DNA from: Actinomycetota bacterium
GTDB lineage: Bacteria; Actinomycetota; Acidimicrobiia; Acidimicrobiales; Ilumatobacteraceae
Direction of reading: 5' to 3'
NCBI GenBank assembly: GCA_009703975.1
Contig: WLFB01000081.1
Coordinates: forward strand, 1 to 6,386
DNA length: 6,386 nucleotides
Shown piece by piece: positions 1 through 5,388 of this stretch. Under the pieces are notes generated by a model that had not been told where the DNA came from, did not search any database, and saw only the letters and a list, made by a program, of their open reading frames with translations. How positions within the stretch are numbered: position 1 is the stretch's first letter; each line of letters starts with the position of its first letter. Both the position numbers and the translations under genes were made by a program.

Positions 1-31
1 ACGGCACGGCAAATATCTATACGCACAAACA

Positions 32-37
32 TAGAAT
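32..37 (+). promoter_or_regulatory. possible -10 element of the tRNA-Arg promoter
   Basis: TAGAAT, five of six bases matching the bacterial -10 consensus, lies 28 bases before the tRNA. No recognisable -35 hexamer sits at the expected spacing, and the region is close to the window edge. The rest of bases 1-65 shows no coding signal. This is a weak call from sequence similarity alone. Confidence 0.25.
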
Positions 38-65
38 CACCGACTAGATAGCCTTAACTTCACCA

Positions 66-138
66 GCCCTTGTAGCTCAGCGGATAGAGCACCGGACTTC
101 TAATCCGTAGGTCGCAGGTTCAAATCCTGCCGAGGGCG
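66..138 (+). tRNA. tRNA-Arg (anticodon TCT)
   Basis: A complete cloverleaf can be folded. The 7-bp acceptor stem pairs 66-72 with 131-137 (one T-G wobble). The D stem is GCTC/GAGC (75-78/87-90). The anticodon loop CTTCTAA (97-103) has anticodon TCT at 99-101. The T stem is GCAGG/CCTGC (114-118/126-130) with loop TTCAAAT, and base 138 is the discriminator G. It decodes AGA and, by wobble, AGG. The 3' CCA is not encoded and must be added after transcription. The outermost anticodon-stem pair (92/108) is a C-T mismatch, while the other four pairs are normal. The gene converges on the metalloprotease gene, whose stop codon is only 7 bases away. A T-rich tract (about 150-161) follows, but no convincing terminator hairpin precedes it. 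Confidence 0.96.
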
Positions 139-145
139 CTTCAAG

Positions 146-1081
146 CTAAATTTTTATTTTAAATCCTTTTGGACATTTTGGATTTTTCGCGGAAATTAAT
201 TTTGAAACTTTGCCTTTCGTGCAATTAATTGTTTGATTAGTTGGCGCGACTGTTGTTGGTGTCGTTACTAGTGGGACAATTTGAAGATTCGCTGGTATCG
301 CAAACTCTGTAGTCCCTGAGCCGTCGCTCCAAATTCGCAAAGTTTTGAGATCAACTCCGGCTTTGTTGCCTCCCCAGTAGTTGAGTCCAGATTTATCAAA
401 GGTCGTCTTCTCTGCATAATCTTTAACAATTCCGGCCGCTGCGCATTCTGGTTCGCCGTGCATTAAATCATTTGTAGTTGTCGAGTCACACGCATGCTTC
501 ACACCGTATGAGTGGAATATTTCGTGCACTATTACATGCGCAATCGAATTCAAACCTAAGAATTCAGCTATTCCAGGTTCATCTTCATCCATGCAACCGG
601 GCCAATTTGGCAGGGCTAAAGACCATCCGCTGCCGACTTGAGACCATCCACATCCCGTGTCGGTGGCTAACTTTTGGTCAATTACGAATATCAAACTTTT
701 ACCAAGATAATTTGTTGGATTTAATTTTTGATACATCCGAACTAGGTCTTCGTCGTTCTTCATATCAATATTGCCTTCGTACTTCAAATAAGCAATATCT
801 AGTTGCCCCTGGTAAGTGTCGAAAATCAGCTCCTTGCCAGTCTTCGTTTTTAGCCATGATTGAATTTGGGAAATGTACTGTTTCACTCGACCATTCGTGT
901 GGTAGTTACTTCCAGCGCTACTTTGTGTCTCAACATAGACAACTTGAATCTGGTGCCCTTTTTTGTCGTCAGTTAAAGAGGTGCCAGGATCCTGAGCTGC
1001 GTTCGCACGAAAACTAGCAAACAGAAAAACGGCAACAGTCAGAAAAACAATACGTCTAAAACCCTGCACCGAGCACCCCAA
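146..1081 (-). CDS. secreted metzincin-like zinc metalloprotease
   Basis: The 311-residue product is predicted to be an exported zinc-dependent endopeptidase. Residues 1-28 form a signal peptide: RR at 9-10, a hydrophobic stretch at 11-22, and an ANA cleavage site at 26-28. The zinc site HEIFHSYGVKH (186-196) matches the metzincin motif HExxHxxGxxH, with E187 as catalytic base and H186, H190 and H196 as ligands. DLMH at 205-208 supplies the Met-turn (M207). Cysteines at 144, 163, 198 and 213 could form disulfides, consistent with secretion. A Thr/Pro-rich linker (about 273-284) leads to a basic tail with C287 and C303. The specific family and substrate are not recognised. The start shown is TTG; a GTG four codons downstream (1067-1069) would give an equally good signal peptide, and neither has a clear Shine-Dalgarno site. 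It is separated from the upstream methyltransferase by 85 bases holding a stem-loop, so it is probably its own unit. Confidence 0.88.
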   Translation of the reverse strand: MGCSVQGFRRIVFLTVAVFLFASFRANAAQDPGTSLTDDKKGHQIQVVYVETQSSAGSNYHTNGRVKQYISQIQSWLKTKTGKELIFDTYQGQLDIAYLKYEGNIDMKNDEDLVRMYQKLNPTNYLGKSLIFVIDQKLATDTGCGWSQVGSGWSLALPNWPGCMDEDEPGIAEFLGLNSIAHVIVHEIFHSYGVKHACDSTTTNDLMHGEPECAAAGIVKDYAEKTTFDKSGLNYWGGNKAGVDLKTLRIWSDGSGTTEFAIPANLQIVPLVTTPTTVAPTNQTINCTKGKVSKLISAKNPKCPKGFKIKI

Positions 1082-1094
1082 GCTTCATTTAGAA

Positions 1095-1112
1095 CAAAGT
1101 CTTAGGACTTTG
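1095..1112 (-). terminator. stem-loop between methyltransferase and protease genes; weak terminator or 5' leader hairpin
   Basis: CAAAGTC and GACTTTG form a perfect 7-bp stem around a 4-base loop. On the - strand it lies 54 bases past the methyltransferase stop codon and 13 bases before the protease TTG start. The tract after the stem is only TTCTAAAT, so a factor-independent terminator would be weak. It could instead be a hairpin at the 5' end of the protease mRNA. The structure is seen; its role is inferred. Confidence 0.35.
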
Positions 1113-1120
1113 ATTAATGA

Positions 1121-1126
1121 ATTGTA
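1121..1126 (-). promoter_or_regulatory. possible -10 element for the metalloprotease gene
   Basis: On the - strand this reads TACAAT, five of six bases matching the -10 consensus. Transcription would begin near 1114, just ahead of the 1095-1112 stem-loop, giving a leader of about 33 bases. No good -35 hexamer is visible at 16-18 bases upstream. It is a low-confidence site from consensus matching only. Confidence 0.22.
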
Positions 1127-1166
1127 TTACAAATTTTTGAAGTGAGATTTGAAGCGAGTTTTATAG

Positions 1167-2189
1167 TTAGACAGTTGCAGTTTCACTGCGCAGAGCCGGG
1201 TGAATCATGTTTTCACGAGGCAGTGCAATTGGCAGGTATTCGCGGATCTTGGCATCAACTTCTTCGGGTATGTGGCTCGGGAAGTTGTTGTCGAGAACTT
1301 GCTTGACTTTGGCGATCGCCACATCAATGATTTGTGGTCGACCGACTTCGTTCCATTCTTTCGGGCTCAAACGGTCGCCAACAGCAGGGTAGATGTATTC
1401 GGTCTGCATAATGTCAAGAGTTTGTTTGGCACCCAAATAGTGACCCGGGCCGCCAATAACTGCGGCACGAATCGTGTCAACTGACAAAGACTCGTCAGTA
1501 ACTTCGATGCCTTTAATTGTGCGTTGCACTGCACCGACGATGTCATTGTCGAGTACAACTCCTTCAAGCGAGAAGCCGAGCAAACTGCCGTGCATGCCGG
1601 CTGATTCATAAATCAAGTTCATGCCTGCATTGCCAACGAGCGCGTGGTTGTAACCTTTTTCTGCACCGGCTTGCGCATCTGGAATCTTTGAATCGCTGAT
1701 GCCAGATGACGTGCCGCCAGTGAGATCGTAGAAGTGAGCCATTTGCGCGCTCGCTGCAGAGAGAATCGCCTGCTCTGGGCTACCACCCGACATTGCGCCT
1801 GAACGCAAGTCAGAAACGAAAGACCAAGTACCAAAAATTGCAGGGTGACCGGGCACAAGCGCATTGACATATGCCAAGCCTGCGAGTACTTCTGCAGTTT
1901 CTTGTACGAGTGCACCCGCGAGTGCCGCTGGGGCAGTTGCACCGGCTTGACCGGCAGATAGCAACAACACGGGCATTCCGCCGTAAACAGCCGTTTCTAA
2001 ACAACGACATGCATCTGTTGCAAACTTGAGTGGTGGAACTACAAAGCAATTTGACTGACTAACGAATGGACGTGCGCGCCACTTGTCTTCGCCACCCGCG
2101 ATGTCGTGCAGCATTCGCAACGACGCATCAAGATGATCTGGGTGTACCCAAGATGTACCAACATGTTTTGTTGTTCCGCTGACGCTCAA
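1167..2189 (-). CDS. MttB-family amine methyltransferase, C-terminal part after an in-frame TGA
   Basis: This open stretch (340 codons from a TTG) is the C-terminal two thirds of a trimethylamine methyltransferase (MttB/COG5598) type protein. MttB-family enzymes fold as TIM barrels and transfer a methyl from a tertiary or quaternary amine to a corrinoid protein. Right after the stop, the segment SGTTKHVGTSW (local 4-14) reads as uninterrupted family-type sequence. The Gly-rich GGTSSGISDSK (local 158-168, about 346-356 of the joined protein) is, from memory, near where methanogen MttB carries pyrrolysine. Here it has only sense codons, so this is a non-pyrrolysine homologue. It is in the same frame as 2193-2753 and separated from it only by TGA and one Tyr codon. 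The TTG has no visible ribosome binding site and is more likely an internal Leu codon than a true start. The gene ends in TAA. Family assignment is firm; substrate and independent translation are not. Confidence 0.85.
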   Translation of the reverse strand: MSVSGTTKHVGTSWVHPDHLDASLRMLHDIAGGEDKWRARPFVSQSNCFVVPPLKFATDACRCLETAVYGGMPVLLLSAGQAGATAPAALAGALVQETAEVLAGLAYVNALVPGHPAIFGTWSFVSDLRSGAMSGGSPEQAILSAASAQMAHFYDLTGGTSSGISDSKIPDAQAGAEKGYNHALVGNAGMNLIYESAGMHGSLLGFSLEGVVLDNDIVGAVQRTIKGIEVTDESLSVDTIRAAVIGGPGHYLGAKQTLDIMQTEYIYPAVGDRLSPKEWNEVGRPQIIDVAIAKVKQVLDNNFPSHIPEEVDAKIREYLPIALPRENMIHPALRSETATV

Positions 2190-2192
2190 ATA

Positions 2193-2195
2193 TCA
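2193..2195 (-). other. in-frame TGA interrupting the MttB-family gene
   Basis: The - strand reads ATC AAC ACT TGA TAT TTG AGC, that is I-N-T-stop-Y-L-S, with no frame change on either side. It is codon 187 of 528. All three complete genes in the window end in TAG or TAA (protease TAG, methyltransferase TAA, dehydrogenase TAG), so no visible gene uses TGA as its final stop. However, TGG is used for Trp throughout and no other internal TGA occurs, which argues against genome-wide reassignment of TGA to Trp. Confidence 0.95.
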
Positions 2196-2753
2196 AGTGT
2201 TGATATCCATTTCTGCTGGGTCTGGCAAATCGCGTGGCACAACTGTTCGCTGATAGAAGTGGATGTGCTCCATTTGGTCAACAAGTCGCGCAATGTCATA
2301 GGCGTCTTGTGACACTGATTCGCGATATTCGCCGGTCTTAGGGTCAACGATGTATACAGCTGCACCTGCAGTACCGAAATAAACTTTCTTACCCCACGGC
2401 TCCATGTCGTATTTCGGGTCTTGTCCGTAAAGAGTAAAATTGCGCGCAGCAATTGAGAGAGTGTGTTCAATCAAACTGCGTGGAAACAACAATCGACCTT
2501 CTGGTGAGAGGGTGCAACCGAGGGGCAACAATGCGTCAAGGCATGTTGGGATCGCATCAGCAAGGCCGATATTTTCTAAAACATCAATTGCTGCGTTATG
2601 AACTTTCAACACCTCAGCATCTGTTAGCGGTTTGTATCGGCCACTCTCCATGCCTGGGTTAACTGGTCGAATGTCGAGTGCGAGTGGTGCAGCGCGAAGT
2701 GCACGACGAGCGCCTGGGCCACCACGTCGGTTTGGTTGTTGTGAACTGGTCAT
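2193..2753 (-). CDS. MttB-family amine methyltransferase, N-terminal part ending at an in-frame TGA
   Basis: This encodes residues 1-186 of an MttB-superfamily methyltransferase, the true 5' end of the gene. The basic, Gly-rich leader (RRGGPGARRALRAAP, residues 9-23), the LTDAEVLKVHNAAIDVLENIG helix region (43-63) and the HFYQRTVVPRDLPDP strand region (165-179) are typical of non-methanogen homologues as I know them. A good ribosome binding site, AGGA at 2761-2764, lies 7 bases before the ATG. The gene follows the dehydrogenase stop by 27 bases, so they are probably co-transcribed. Translation meets TGA at codon 187, straight after MDINT. Joined through that codon to 1167-2189, the protein would be 528 residues, the normal size for the family. 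Alone, this fragment lacks most of the barrel and should be inactive. It may be the front half of a pseudogene, a recoded gene or a sequencing artefact. Confidence 0.85.
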   Translation of the reverse strand: MTSSQQPNRRGGPGARRALRAAPLALDIRPVNPGMESGRYKPLTDAEVLKVHNAAIDVLENIGLADAIPTCLDALLPLGCTLSPEGRLLFPRSLIEHTLSIAARNFTLYGQDPKYDMEPWGKKVYFGTAGAAVYIVDPKTGEYRESVSQDAYDIARLVDQMEHIHFYQRTVVPRDLPDPAEMDINT

Positions 2754-2760
2754 TTGATAA

Positions 2761-2764
2761 TCCT
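2761..2764 (-). promoter_or_regulatory. ribosome binding site of the MttB-family gene
   Basis: AGGA on the - strand, 7 bases before the ATG at 2751-2753. It fixes this ATG as the start and shows that the second gene of the operon has its own initiation signal in the 27-base gap. Confidence 0.6.
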
Positions 2765-2780
2765 ATTCTCTGGTTAATTG

Positions 2781-5249
2781 CTAAGACTTGATTCGTAAGC
2801 TTTTCGGGTCGTAAAACGGATCTAGCGAAGCAGTCGCTTTAATTCTGTCACCAGCAACCTCAATTTCGTATTGCGCATCGGTTATAAAGTTTTTATCTAC
2901 GATGCCATTTTTATTGGAAACATAACCCATTCCGAGTGATGCGTTCAGGGTGTGACCAAACATACCCGAAGTGATGCTTCCAACTAGTTCGTCATTGCGC
3001 CAAATCGGTTCATTGTGAAACAACAAGCGCTCAGGGTCGACAAGAGAGAACTGCACCATTCGTTTATGTAGCCCGGCCTCTTTTTGCTTCGCGAGTGCAT
3101 CGCGACCGATGAATCCGCCTTCTTTGTTCATTGCGACGACAAAACCGAGACCTGCTTCTAGTGGTGTGTCGTCGGGCGAAACGTCATGTCCCCAGTGGCG
3201 ATAGCCCTTTTCGGTTCGCAACGAGTTGAGAGCGTGATAGCCAGCGTGACGTAGATCAAACTCTTTGCCCGCATTTGTAATTGCGTCAAACACACTCATT
3301 GTGAACTCTGTCGGAATGTATAGCTCCCAGCCGAGCTCACCTACATAAGTGATGCGGTTGGCTCGTACTCGGGCATATGCCAAATCAATGATTTTTGATG
3401 TGCCAAAAGCGAATGCCTCATTTGATAAATCGTCGGGTGTGAGCGACGAAAGCAACGCGCGTGAGTTTGGTCCCATCACGCTCAACACCGATTGGCCTGA
3501 AGATACGTCGATCGCCATCGCCCGAGCTGTAGTCGGGATGTGATCGCGTAACCAAGCAAAGTCGCGAACCTGTGTGGCTGCGGCAGTGACTATTAAATAC
3601 GAGTCAAGTGCTTGGCGAGTAACTGTGAGATCGGCTTCAATGCCGCCAGTTTCGTTTAACCATTGTGTGTAGACGATTTTGCCGACGGGCACATCAACTT
3701 CGTTGGCGCAAATTTGGTTGAGCACCGACATCGCGTCTGGGCCTTGCAAAATAAATTTGCCGAACGACGACTGGTCAAACAAACCAACTGCGTTGCGCAC
3801 GGCGTGGTGCTCTTGTGCACTGTAGCCAAACCAGTTTTGCTTGCCATATGTATAGACATATTCTGGTTTCACGCCACTCGGGGCAAACCAGTTTGTTCGC
3901 TCCCAGCCGGCGACTTCGCCGAAGCAGGCGCCACGCTCGGCGAGACGATCGTGCAATACAGATTTGCGAACACCACGTGCAGTCTCTGGTTGTCGAAATG
4001 GCCAGTGCATTGCATAGAGCAAACCGAGTGTTTCGACAGTGCGGTCGTGCAGATATTTTTTATTTCGCTGATATGGCATTGAGCGACGCACGTCGACATC
4101 CCACAAATCCATTGGAGGTCTTCCGTCGATAATCCAGTCAGCGAGAACTTTGCCAGCACCACCAGAAGACTGAATGCCGATCGAGTTAAAACCTACTGCA
4201 ACGAAAAGATTTTCGACATCTGGTGACTCGCCGAGCAAATAGCGATCGTCTGGAGTAAAAGATTCTGGACCGTTAAAAAACAATCTGATACCGGTCTTGG
4301 CAAGCAACGGCATGCGATGTGTTGCAGCTGCGACCAATGGTTCGATGTGTTCAAAATCTTCTGGTAGCGATGTGAAAGAGAAGTCCTCAGAGATTCCCTT
4401 CATGCCCCAAGGTTTAGCAACTGGCTCAAACCAACCGACTAAAAGTTTGCCTGCATCTTCTTTGAAATATCCGCAACCATCAGGGTCACGAAGCACCGGC
4501 ATGTTTGGAGAAATGTCTGGAACCGCTTCGGTAACAATATAAAAATGCTCGGCCGCATGTAGCGGAACAATCGCACCAGCAGCATCGGCAAGTTCGCGAG
4601 CCCACATACCTGCACAGTTGACAACAAACTCAGCGCGAATTTCGGTTTGTGCTTTATCGCCACTATCAAGTGTCGCTTTAACGCCAACGGCGCGCCCGTC
4701 TTCGACAATTATTGAGTCGACTTTGATGTTTTCGATAATTTTTACACCAAGTGCACGGGCACCTTTGGCGAGTGCCTGTGTCGTATCAATTGGGTTGACA
4801 ACACCGTCATTTGGTAAATGCACACCGCCAACAAGGTCATCCACTCTTGCAAGTGGCAGAAGTTCGGCGATTTCTTTTGGTGAAATTATGTTCACATCTA
4901 GACCAAAAACTCGTGCCATAGATGCCCCGCGCTTTAGTTCTTCAAATCTTTCATGGTTCGGGGCAACAGCTACAGAGCCGCGTTGTTGAAACCCAGTTGC
5001 TTGACCAGTCTCGGCCTCGAGGGTCTTGAATAAATTCGTTGTGTATTGCGCGAGTCGAGTCAAATTGTGTGTTGCTCGCAATTGACCAACAAGCCCGGCA
5101 GCGTGCCAAGTCGTACCACAAGTCAGTTGCTTGCGCTCAAGCAACACAACATCTGTACAACCGCGCAAAGCCAGGTGGTAGGCAACGCTGCACCCGACAA
5201 TGCCACCGCCAACTATTACTACGCGTGCATTTTTGGGGATATCAGCCAT
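2781..5249 (-). CDS. FAD-dependent dimethylglycine/sarcosine dehydrogenase-type protein with GcvT-like folate domain
   Basis: The 822-residue, predicted cytoplasmic flavoprotein belongs to the family that oxidises N-methyl groups of glycine derivatives and passes the carbon to tetrahydrofolate as 5,10-methylene-THF. The DAO-type FAD domain spans about 8-380: dinucleotide motif GGGIVG at 14-19, acidic ribose-binding ER at 38-39, and TWHAAG at 47-52, whose H49 matches the His that binds FAD covalently in dimethylglycine dehydrogenase. A linker domain (about 383-440) precedes a GcvT-like folate domain (about 480-720) with GLFDQSSFGK (489-498), GGIEADL (535-541) and RHWGHDVSPDDTPLEAGLGF (684-703). 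A GcvT C-terminal barrel (about 725-815) ends it. Size and domain order are those of the complete family. AAAGGA 5 bases before the ATG supports the start. The RHWGHD and PLEAG segments resemble sarcosine dehydrogenases, but whether the substrate is dimethylglycine, sarcosine or another N-methyl compound cannot be read. It is the first gene of the operon with the MttB-family gene. Confidence 0.93.
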   Translation of the reverse strand: MADIPKNARVVIVGGGIVGCSVAYHLALRGCTDVVLLERKQLTCGTTWHAAGLVGQLRATHNLTRLAQYTTNLFKTLEAETGQATGFQQRGSVAVAPNHERFEELKRGASMARVFGLDVNIISPKEIAELLPLARVDDLVGGVHLPNDGVVNPIDTTQALAKGARALGVKIIENIKVDSIIVEDGRAVGVKATLDSGDKAQTEIRAEFVVNCAGMWARELADAAGAIVPLHAAEHFYIVTEAVPDISPNMPVLRDPDGCGYFKEDAGKLLVGWFEPVAKPWGMKGISEDFSFTSLPEDFEHIEPLVAAATHRMPLLAKTGIRLFFNGPESFTPDDRYLLGESPDVENLFVAVGFNSIGIQSSGGAGKVLADWIIDGRPPMDLWDVDVRRSMPYQRNKKYLHDRTVETLGLLYAMHWPFRQPETARGVRKSVLHDRLAERGACFGEVAGWERTNWFAPSGVKPEYVYTYGKQNWFGYSAQEHHAVRNAVGLFDQSSFGKFILQGPDAMSVLNQICANEVDVPVGKIVYTQWLNETGGIEADLTVTRQALDSYLIVTAAATQVRDFAWLRDHIPTTARAMAIDVSSGQSVLSVMGPNSRALLSSLTPDDLSNEAFAFGTSKIIDLAYARVRANRITYVGELGWELYIPTEFTMSVFDAITNAGKEFDLRHAGYHALNSLRTEKGYRHWGHDVSPDDTPLEAGLGFVVAMNKEGGFIGRDALAKQKEAGLHKRMVQFSLVDPERLLFHNEPIWRNDELVGSITSGMFGHTLNASLGMGYVSNKNGIVDKNFITDAQYEIEVAGDRIKATASLDPFYDPKSLRIKS

Positions 5250-5254
5250 ATTGT

Positions 5255-5260
5255 TCCTTT
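5255..5260 (-). promoter_or_regulatory. ribosome binding site of the dehydrogenase gene
   Basis: AAAGGA on the - strand, 5 bases before the ATG at 5247-5249. It is the clearest Shine-Dalgarno site in the window and decides the start of the 822-residue protein. Confidence 0.65.
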
Positions 5261-5263
5261 ATA

Positions 5264-5292
5264 TTTATAATTCTTTGAGAATTGCTTGAAAA
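5264..5292 (-). promoter_or_regulatory. possible promoter of the dehydrogenase-methyltransferase operon
   Basis: On the - strand TTTTCA (5287-5292, four of six matches to the -35 consensus) and TATAAA (5264-5269, five of six matches to the -10) are 17 bases apart. The predicted start near 5257 would fall inside the ribosome binding site, which is a problem. The real promoter may therefore lie further upstream in the divergent region, and the AT-rich hexamers may be coincidental. Confidence 0.25.
5269..5283. promoter_or_regulatory. inverted repeat in the divergent intergenic region, possible operator
   Basis: AATTCT-TTG-AGAATT is a perfect 6-bp inverted repeat with a 3-base centre, between the two divergent dehydrogenase genes and overlapping the candidate promoter of the - strand operon. 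It could be a regulator binding site or chance in AT-rich DNA. No regulator gene is visible in the window. Confidence 0.3.
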
Positions 5293-5388
5293 TTCGTCAA
5301 CCAGTTCGGGGATTCTTTAGCATCGTCAACGCTACAGTTTGGCACTGAAAATTGAATAATGAGAACACGAGCAGATTGGTTTTGTGCA

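Noticed and set aside
66..138. tRNA-Arg as an integration site for a mobile element
   Set aside because: tRNA genes are frequent att sites, but no repeat of the tRNA 3' end, integrase or transposase is seen in the window.
138..161. Terminator for the tRNA gene
   Set aside because: A T-rich tract is present but the only hairpin before it, GCT-TCA-AGC, has 3 base pairs, too weak to call.
478..1017. 179-codon open frame on the + strand opposite the metalloprotease gene
   Set aside because: It lies wholly antisense to a gene with a signal peptide and zinc motif, and its translation shows no recognisable domain; it is a shadow frame.
2193..2195. Pyrrolysine at the interrupting codon
   Set aside because: The codon is TGA, not TAG, and it is about 160 codons upstream of the segment where pyrrolysine is expected in MttB.
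4618..4989. 123-codon open frame on the + strand inside the dehydrogenase gene
   Set aside because: It is antisense to the conserved FAD domain and has low-complexity Ser/Thr/Ala-rich content typical of reverse-strand reading.
1167..5249. Genome-wide reassignment of TGA to Trp or Gly
   Set aside because: About 2,000 codons of clear coding sequence in the window contain only one in-frame TGA, while Trp is regularly TGG. A reassigned code would show many.
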